A DNA stretch of 19,593 bases from a bacterium (GTDB lineage Bacteria; UBP15; UBA6099; JAJRTR01), in assembly GCA_024278215.1 (NCBI GenBank), contig JAJRTR010000054.1, positions 1-19,593 on the forward strand, in the 5' to 3' direction. Under the pieces are notes generated by a model that had not been told where the DNA came from, searched no databases, and worked only from the letters and a program-made list of their open reading frames with translations. Below, one piece after another: positions 14,192 to 19,593 of the stretch. The position numbers were made by a program, and so were the translations under genes. Positions within the stretch are counted from its first letter, which is position 1. Each line of letters begins with the position of its first letter.

Positions 14192-15654
14192 AAAAAGACA
14201 AAAACAGCTCGAAAAGCAAGTGGGATGACAACTGGGCGGATCGACAGACCACCTGTATTGATGGGGCAATTCCGTATGTAGCGGAAATTATCCAAGATTG
14301 GATTCGCGTCATCGAGGGGAAGAAAATCCTCGAGGCGGGCTGCGGCGCTGGACTGGACTCGGCGCAACTTGCTCTCTGGGGTGCCGATACACACCTCATG
14401 GACCTGAGTCCAGGTGCCGTGGAGCTATCTTCGGAAAACTATGAATTGAACAAGGCGAACGGCGCGTTTTATGTTGGAGATCTGCAAAACTTGCCTTTTG
14501 CGGATCGATCATTTGACATCGTGTTCAATCGTGGTGTTGTCGAGCATTTTCTCGACCCGGTTTCTGTGTTGCGTGAAATGGCACGTGTATCTTCCACTTG
14601 GGTGATTGTCTTCGTTCCTTTCCGTTTCTCGGCATATACTTTAAACAAAAGGTTCAAGCAACTATTCAGCAACTGGGCTTTCCCGTGGGAAACGGAATAT
14701 TCGCTTGATGAATTAAAGGAAATATGCAAAAAAGCCGGACTTGAAGTACTGGGACATCGAGGAGTGGCTTATGGAAATGACCTGAATTCTGTATGGAAAG
14801 CTCTCCGCGGAAAATCCAGCATGGTTCTCCAGGATATCAGGGAGTTTATGGAAGAAAATCTCCATGGTGTGGTTGAAATAGGAATTATCGCCCATCGGAC
14901 GAATACATTGCCGAACAGGAATACGTCCGTACCGTCTGATCTCTACGACAACGACTATTACCACGTTTGCGAAGGCTTCTCTAATCCGAAATCAAGAAGA
15001 ATATCCCGTGTCGAAGAACTCATGGATATCCGTGCCGGCCAGAAAATGCTGGACATCGGTTGCGGCAGGGGAGAACACCTGGCCTTTGCTATGGGAAAAG
15101 GCGCTTCGGTCGTAGGTATGGATTTTTCTTTTCAGTCATTGAGCTTGTCGAAAGACCGTCTTGGAAGCAATGCAGGGCTTGTCGCAGCCAACGCATTATC
15201 GCTGCCGTTCAAGGACGATTCATTCGACTTCATAATAATGATCGATATTGTTGAACACCTGCTTGACAAAGAGCTGGACCACATGTTTTCAGAAGTGCGG
15301 CGAGTGCTGAAACAAAATGGATCCGCACTTATCCACACAGCGCCCAACCGGCTGTTCATTGAAAAAGGCCATGATTTTCTACGGGGGCTCTCGATGCTGA
15401 TGTATGGGAAGTACATAAAAAAATATCCAAGGACAGTATACCTGGAGATGGTGCATGTGAACGAACAAACCCCCGACAGCCTGAAACACATGCTGGAGCC
15501 GTATTTCCATGCCGACGTTTTCGTCGAGCAGGGCGCAACAGGCTGCGGAGGGGACGAGCAATTTCAAAGCATGATCGAAACTCTATGCGGAATTCCGGTA
15601 TTGAAGAACTATTTTTGTGTGGACATCTTTGCCCGGTGCAGACCTATAAAATGA
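14188..15654 (+). CDS. Tandem two-domain SAM-dependent methyltransferase
   Basis: 488 residues with two complete class I methyltransferase domains. Domain 1 has KILEAGCGAGLDSAQLA (47-63), MDLSPGAVELS and NLPFADRSFDIVFNRGVVEH. Domain 2 has KMLDIGCGRGEHLAFAMG (GCGRGE near 291-296), VVGMDFS, LPFKDDSFDFIIMIDIVEH and a long C-terminal lid. Each is the size of a normal free-standing enzyme. Both keep motif I and the post-II acidic residue, so neither looks dead. The two domains are not close copies of each other, so this is more likely a fusion than a recent duplication. The start overlaps the radical SAM stop by 4 bp, which implies coupled translation and a shared pathway. Reaction and substrate cannot be read; sugar or lipid-linked glycan methylation fits the context. 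Confidence 0.9.
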   Translation: MKKDKNSSKSKWDDNWADRQTTCIDGAIPYVAEIIQDWIRVIEGKKILEAGCGAGLDSAQLALWGADTHLMDLSPGAVELSSENYELNKANGAFYVGDLQNLPFADRSFDIVFNRGVVEHFLDPVSVLREMARVSSTWVIVFVPFRFSAYTLNKRFKQLFSNWAFPWETEYSLDELKEICKKAGLEVLGHRGVAYGNDLNSVWKALRGKSSMVLQDIREFMEENLHGVVEIGIIAHRTNTLPNRNTSVPSDLYDNDYYHVCEGFSNPKSRRISRVEELMDIRAGQKMLDIGCGRGEHLAFAMGKGASVVGMDFSFQSLSLSKDRLGSNAGLVAANALSLPFKDDSFDFIIMIDIVEHLLDKELDHMFSEVRRVLKQNGSALIHTAPNRLFIEKGHDFLRGLSMLMYGKYIKKYPRTVYLEMVHVNEQTPDSLKHMLEPYFHADVFVEQGATGCGGDEQFQSMIETLCGIPVLKNYFCVDIFARCRPIK

Positions 15655-15762
15655 TGTCGAGACTGTCTTATGTCCTTGCAAAGGCGCTATATTCTGCCCG
15701 AACAAAATTCTGTAGCACAGGCGTATCACCTTGCGGATTAAGGCTAAAAGCTTAGAACTATT

Positions 15763-15769
15763 GAGGGAG
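15763..15769 (+). promoter_or_regulatory. Strong ribosome-binding site fixing a TTG start
   Basis: GAGGGAG lies seven bases before TTG at 15777. There is no ATG in frame nearby, and the protein starting at this TTG aligns from residue 1 with the N-terminus of the next gene, so this site decides the start. Confidence 0.7.
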
Positions 15770-15776
15770 TGATGGA

Positions 15777-16337
15777 TTGATACTGATAATAAAAACAGCT
15801 CCAGATAAACACTTGCAAAAAGCACTGGCTCTTTTTGGCTCCGGTGAAAAAATATGTCTACTTGTTCAACCGTCTTCGAGGGAGAGAATCAGGAGTGAGT
15901 TCCCTAATTGTCGTATAATGCTTTTCCCCAGGGACGGAATGTTTGAAATATCTCATGTGACAGCAGATTTTATGAGAAACATGAGAAAAGAGAAATACAG
16001 CAAAGTCATATTGCTTTACAATACAAAAACCAGAATGTTCTATGATCATCTGGAGACACTGGCACGAGCATTTGATAGTCCGCAGGTTATAGGCATGTAT
16101 CCCGACGGCAGTACCGAGGATCTGGTCGCCACTCCGTTTGGAACAGCGAAATTGAAAGCCCAGGTAGCCGTTGGCCGGATTGGGATTAGCAGTAATGCTG
16201 GTCGGGTCATTTCCTCATTACTGACCTTCGCTTATTTGCATATTCATTTCAAGAGCATAGAATTTGTGGAATATCTTACGCGCCCGGTCGCCGATGTCGT
16301 CAGGCAACGCCACAAAAGCAGGGATAAAAAATATTGA
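15777..16337 (+). CDS. Uncharacterised protein: free-standing copy of the N-terminal domain of the next gene
   Basis: I do not recognise a named family. The 186 residues begin MILIIKTAP and align without gaps over about 112 residues with the N-terminus of the 936-residue protein that follows. By hand, about 43 positions are identical. Conserved points are LVQP (29-32), FPxDGMF (50-56), ILLYN (78-82), YxHLExLA (89-96) and QVxGxY. The alternating hydrophobic strands suggest a Rossmann-like or flavodoxin-like fold of about 110 residues. Residues 140-160 (GRVISSLLTFAYLHIHF) are hydrophobic and may be a membrane-associated helix, at the place where the paralogue has a clear membrane segment. The start is TTG with a strong ribosome site. 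The stop overlaps the next start as TTGA, so the two proteins are probably made together. Confidence 0.85.
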   Translation: MILIIKTAPDKHLQKALALFGSGEKICLLVQPSSRERIRSEFPNCRIMLFPRDGMFEISHVTADFMRNMRKEKYSKVILLYNTKTRMFYDHLETLARAFDSPQVIGMYPDGSTEDLVATPFGTAKLKAQVAVGRIGISSNAGRVISSLLTFAYLHIHFKSIEFVEYLTRPVADVVRQRHKSRDKKY

Positions 16338-19144
16338 TTCTCATCATCCGCAGCGGAACTCATGAACATTTCGAAACTGTTTATCGGGAACACCGTGAAC
16401 ACGGCCCGATTGCAGCTCTGGTGCAGCCTCAATTTGCAGAGCTCTACGCGGAACAGTATCCGGAGTGTGAAATATTCACTTTCCCCGAAGACGGTATGTT
16501 CAATATCGGAATGATCCGTCTGTCCTGGCTTCTCGCGCTGAGAAAGAAAAAATTCTCCGAGATCATCCTGCTCTACAATTCCCGGGACAAGAAGGGTTAT
16601 GAGCATTTGGAATTTCTTGCAATCGCGTTAGGCGGACGGCAAGTCACGGGTGTGTATCTCAATGGGGAAACAGAACATCTCCAGACATTCGTTCTTTTGC
16701 CTCTAATCCTCTATACGTTATGCATTCCTCTTTTATCGATCATTCCGTTTCTCATCACTCTGGCAGGTCTATTCCCCGGCGCCGTACACTCTAAACAGGA
16801 GTATTGCAGTCCGGTCGATACGTCCGGTATCAGCTTCCTGATTCCAAACTACAACGGGAAGCACCTTTTAAAGATGTTTCTTCCGAGTGTGCTGGAGGAG
16901 GCGCACAGGCAGGCCGCCGCGGGCCGGAGTGTTGAGGTCATTATAGTTGATGACGCCAGCACAGATGGAAGCAGGGAATTCATTGAAGAAGAATTTCCAA
17001 GCGTAAAGATTGTAGCACTGGCTGTGAACCGTGGTTTTCCGGGCGCGTGCAACAGCGGTATCGACGTCGCTCAATACGACCTGCTGCTATTGCTTAACAA
17101 TGACATTAAACTCGATCCCGGCGCAGTCGACGCACTTCTTCCGCATTTCAGCGATCCGGATGTATTCAGCGTATCGCCCCAGGTGCGCCGTCTCCACGAC
17201 AATAAGCCACTACACCTGCGCTCGGTCGCGTTCATGCAAAACGGAAAGTTCTGGTATACACATGATGACGACGATACGATTGTGCCGGGAGAACAATTCG
17301 TCTCCATCGGTTGCGCCTCGCTTATGGACTTGCGCAAAGTCAGGCTGATAGGCGGGTTCGACATTATGTACAGCCCCTTTTACGCGGAAGATACGGACTT
17401 GGGGTATCAGGCATTGAAACGTGGCTGGAGGATCCTTTACGAACCCAATGCCGTAGTGCTCCACGAAAGCCGCGCTACAATCGGCGTGCATTTTTCCGAT
17501 GAAAAGATTAAGACTGTCATCGAACGCAATCATATCCTTTTCGTATGGAAAAACATTCAGAATATCCGGTTTATCTGGAAGCACTTTTTGCGCACTCTGA
17601 GCGAGAGTCTTTTCCGATGGTCGCATGGAGACAAAACAAAAATACACGCATTGGCCGGTGCCGTGACGCATCTGCCCGCCGTGCTGAAGCGCCGCATTGC
17701 TTCCAATAGGCGACGCATAATTCCCGACTGGCGCATTTTCGAACGCACGCTAAAGAATAAGTATATTGCGAACTCGGAAACAGTGGCGCAGTTGCGCCGG
17801 AAACGGCTTGTCGACAATCCGCATAAGGTACTGCTGGTTCTACCGCGTGCCGACAAACTTTCGCCTTACATTCCCTCTTATGGGCTGGCTGCGCTGGCGA
17901 CCCTGCTTGCCGACAACGGCTTTACTGTGCGTGTCCTGGATTTCAATATCGCTCCGCAGATGCCGTCCCTTCATAGCGTAATACGTGAATTTCAACCAGA
18001 TGTCGTAGGGTTCTCCGGCTATACCAGCATGTGGCAACAGACATCAGAAATGATAGATTATGTCTATCACCTGGGAATCCCCGTGCTTGTCGGCGGCCCT
18101 CATGCAACACTTTGTGATGACAGTCTCCTTGACGACCACCGAATACAATATATTGTCAAAGGCGAAGCCGAAGATGTCATACTCTCCGTGATGCAGCGAT
18201 CATTCGATTTTACAAACCGCCCGGAGATAATCCAGGGCTATCCTGTGTCCCTGAAAAACCAACCAATCAACGATTATCGCATGTTCGTCAATCATGAAAA
18301 ACTATCCGTTTATCCTCTCCTGACCAGCCGGGGCTGCCCCCACAATTGCGCGTTCTGTGCTGTGGAGACCATTTCGTCACGCAAATGGCGGACCAGACCA
18401 CTCGAAAAATGTATACAGGAGTTGCACCTTGCACGCGAACGTTATCCTGCCGTTTCCAAGCTCGACATAATCGACAGCAGCCCCAGCCAGAACCTTCCGA
18501 GATTCAAGAATTTTATCCGCATGTTCCTTGATGAGCAGTTCCCGTGGTCGTTCTGGATTTCAAACATGAGAGCGGACAGAGTTGATGATGAACTCCTATA
18601 TCTTCTCAGGCGAGCAGGCTGCTTTCAGCTTTCCATCGGCGTGGAACACGGAGACCCGGAAGTATTCGACAGGATAGGCAAGGGTGAAACGCTCGACGAT
18701 ATCCGCCGCTCTGCAATCCTTATAAAACAACACGGCTTCAAGCTGGGCCTATGCTTCGTGGTCGGACTGCCGCACGATTCTATGCCCGCCACAATGAAGT
18801 CCATTGCCCTGGCGCGTGATCTTCAACCTGATTATATATTCTGGAACATGATGCACCCTTTCAAAGGGACGGCGGCTTATCGGTGGTTCGAACAGAATGG
18901 GACTTTCTACGATGTACCCGATTTTTCGTCGTATGATAATCTTTCTATCTATCCCATGGACCCATGCGTAGATTATCCGGGATTCACCAGAAAACAGATA
19001 AAAAAGGCGCACTTCATCGCAAAAATCCACACAGGAGCCTACCGCGTCCACGGTATTAGAGACAATGTTCGCCTGGTATTGACATCATTAAAATATGGGT
19101 GTCTTAAGTATCTCGTCCGGAATCGAAGAAAAGCAATGTTTTGA
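16334..19144 (+). CDS. Fusion: unknown N-domain, membrane segment, GT2 glycosyltransferase, B12-binding radical SAM
   Basis: 936 residues in one open frame. Residues 1-115 are the unknown domain shared with the preceding gene. Residues 118-148 are strongly hydrophobic. Residues about 165-410 are a GT2 domain: ISFLIPNYNG, VDDASTDGS (205-213), NRGFPGACNSG, LNNDI (255-259), GGFDIMYSPFYAEDTDLG and the late H377. Residues about 496-625 are a cobalamin-binding domain (KVLLVLPRAD, VVGFSGY, PVLVGGPHATL, KGEAED). Residues about 660-870 are a radical SAM barrel with C668-x3-C672-x2-C675 in SRGCPHNCAFC and IGVEHGDPEVF. All catalytic motifs look intact. Start is TTG at 16334 (AGGGA nine bases upstream), overlapping the previous stop. 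The usual arrangement is separate GT2 and radical SAM proteins, so this joint enzyme may modify the same glycan or lipid it glycosylates. That pairing is inference. Confidence 0.92.
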   Translation: MILIIRSGTHEHFETVYREHREHGPIAALVQPQFAELYAEQYPECEIFTFPEDGMFNIGMIRLSWLLALRKKKFSEIILLYNSRDKKGYEHLEFLAIALGGRQVTGVYLNGETEHLQTFVLLPLILYTLCIPLLSIIPFLITLAGLFPGAVHSKQEYCSPVDTSGISFLIPNYNGKHLLKMFLPSVLEEAHRQAAAGRSVEVIIVDDASTDGSREFIEEEFPSVKIVALAVNRGFPGACNSGIDVAQYDLLLLLNNDIKLDPGAVDALLPHFSDPDVFSVSPQVRRLHDNKPLHLRSVAFMQNGKFWYTHDDDDTIVPGEQFVSIGCASLMDLRKVRLIGGFDIMYSPFYAEDTDLGYQALKRGWRILYEPNAVVLHESRATIGVHFSDEKIKTVIERNHILFVWKNIQNIRFIWKHFLRTLSESLFRWSHGDKTKIHALAGAVTHLPAVLKRRIASNRRRIIPDWRIFERTLKNKYIANSETVAQLRRKRLVDNPHKVLLVLPRADKLSPYIPSYGLAALATLLADNGFTVRVLDFNIAPQMPSLHSVIREFQPDVVGFSGYTSMWQQTSEMIDYVYHLGIPVLVGGPHATLCDDSLLDDHRIQYIVKGEAEDVILSVMQRSFDFTNRPEIIQGYPVSLKNQPINDYRMFVNHEKLSVYPLLTSRGCPHNCAFCAVETISSRKWRTRPLEKCIQELHLARERYPAVSKLDIIDSSPSQNLPRFKNFIRMFLDEQFPWSFWISNMRADRVDDELLYLLRRAGCFQLSIGVEHGDPEVFDRIGKGETLDDIRRSAILIKQHGFKLGLCFVVGLPHDSMPATMKSIALARDLQPDYIFWNMMHPFKGTAAYRWFEQNGTFYDVPDFSSYDNLSIYPMDPCVDYPGFTRKQIKKAHFIAKIHTGAYRVHGIRDNVRLVLTSLKYGCLKYLVRNRRKAMF

Positions 19145-19235
19145 CACTGTTGATTCTCTCACATCCCGGGATGTTACGGCCCGTTACAAAAGTTGTGAGT
19201 TCGGAGAAAATTGACTTTCATCCGCATCATTGTTT

Positions 19236-19245
19236 AAGGAGGAGG
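19236..19245 (+). promoter_or_regulatory. Strong Shine-Dalgarno site fixing the start at 19255
   Basis: AAGGAGGAGG ends nine bases before ATG at 19255. It decides in favour of this start over TTG at 19141, which overlaps the previous stop and would add 38 residues that do not belong to the sulfotransferase fold. Confidence 0.75.
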
Positions 19246-19254
19246 TTCTCATTT

Positions 19255-19530
19255 ATGTCGGAAAGAACACCTTGTGAATCAAATATTCGTTTCAGTGATT
19301 CTCCAATTTTTATTGTCGCGGTATCCAGAACAGGCACTGAACTTGCTACGAACCTTGTTTCAATTCATCCCGTCGCAGTTGGTCTTCCTCACGAACCAAG
19401 GCCCATTTCAAATTTGATTGATTACGTAAAATATCTGAGGTTTATTTATAAGCTGGACAGTACCAAGTTTACCATCAAGCTGCAAGGCGAAAGTCAGGTA
19501 ATCTACCAGGGTCGGCGTTTTCGAGGATGA
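19255..19530 (+). CDS. Truncated sulfotransferase-like protein
   Basis: 91 residues from the ATG. SPIFIVAVSRTGTELATNL (about 16-34) followed by IHP and GLPHEP resembles the 5'-phosphosulfate-binding loop and following helix of bacterial sulfotransferases (typical form PIFIVGxPRSGTTLL...HP). S/T residues in the loop differ from the consensus. The usual length of such enzymes is about 250-300 residues. Here the frame ends at 19530, and the other two plus frames also stop at about 19533 and 19552, so a single frameshift does not restore it. It is either a decayed remnant or a short unrelated protein with a similar loop. The 3' phosphosulfate-binding part is missing, so I would not expect sulfotransferase activity. 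It follows the fusion gene on the same strand. Confidence 0.55.
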   Translation: MSERTPCESNIRFSDSPIFIVAVSRTGTELATNLVSIHPVAVGLPHEPRPISNLIDYVKYLRFIYKLDSTKFTIKLQGESQVIYQGRRFRG

Positions 19531-19593
19531 ATAACGCAAGGTCGGCCTGATTATCCCCGGCAAAGAGAAATTCGGGAAGTGAATGCCTCAGGG

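Noticed and set aside
19141-19254. TTG-initiated extension of the sulfotransferase-like gene, possibly a fourth copy of the MILII-type N-terminus
   Set aside because: MTLLILSHPG is superficially like MILIIRSG, but the similarity ends after ten residues and the strong ribosome site favours 19255.

Overview
The window looks like accessory chromosomal DNA from a Gram-negative bacterium. It encodes an NtrC-type response regulator with a transmembrane HAMP histidine kinase, a lipoprotein-like sensor and an exported TPR protein, next to a large set of glycosyltransferase, radical SAM and methyltransferase genes. That mix, with several families of short palindromic repeats, resembles Desulfobacterota or Nitrospirota-type environmental genomes. 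The taxonomic guess rests on gene style only and is weak.

Layout. Positions 1-4462 (minus strand) form a signalling operon: a sigma-70-like promoter, an exported TPR protein, a reduced SBP_bac_3-like lipoprotein, a sensor kinase that overlaps it by 14 bp, and an NtrC-family regulator cut by the window edge. Positions 4508-10125 (minus strand) hold a B12-binding radical SAM enzyme, a GT2 glycosyltransferase and two GT4 glycosyltransferases. The radical SAM enzyme and the GT2 enzyme carry the same C-terminal Rossmann-like domain. Positions 10126-11226 are a strand-switch region full of repeats. From 11227 to 19530 (plus strand) come a methyltransferase whose 5' end looks frameshifted, a radical SAM/SPASM-type enzyme, a protein with two methyltransferase domains, a small protein made mainly of one uncharacterised N-terminal domain, a 936-residue protein that joins that same domain to a membrane segment, a GT2 glycosyltransferase and a B12-binding radical SAM module, and a truncated sulfotransferase-like gene.

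How the genes may work together. Four glycosyltransferase domains, three radical SAM enzymes (two with cobalamin-binding domains), three methyltransferase domains and a sulfotransferase remnant suggest synthesis and unusual modification of a surface or secreted glycan. This is inference: no polymerase, flippase or sugar-nucleotide gene is in view. The parts least explained by known systems are the GT2-radical SAM fusion with its free-standing N-terminal paralogue, and the C-terminal domain shared by two adjacent but unrelated enzymes.

Mobile and repeated DNA. Two related elements of about 90 bp (7633-7722 and 10494-10584) have about 12-18 bp terminal inverted repeats and about 10 bp flanking direct repeats. 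Both sit at the same point beside copies of a second repeat family. A third copy of that family (12430-12603) shows what looks like the empty site. The full-length copies of the second family flank the frameshifted methyltransferase gene in direct orientation.
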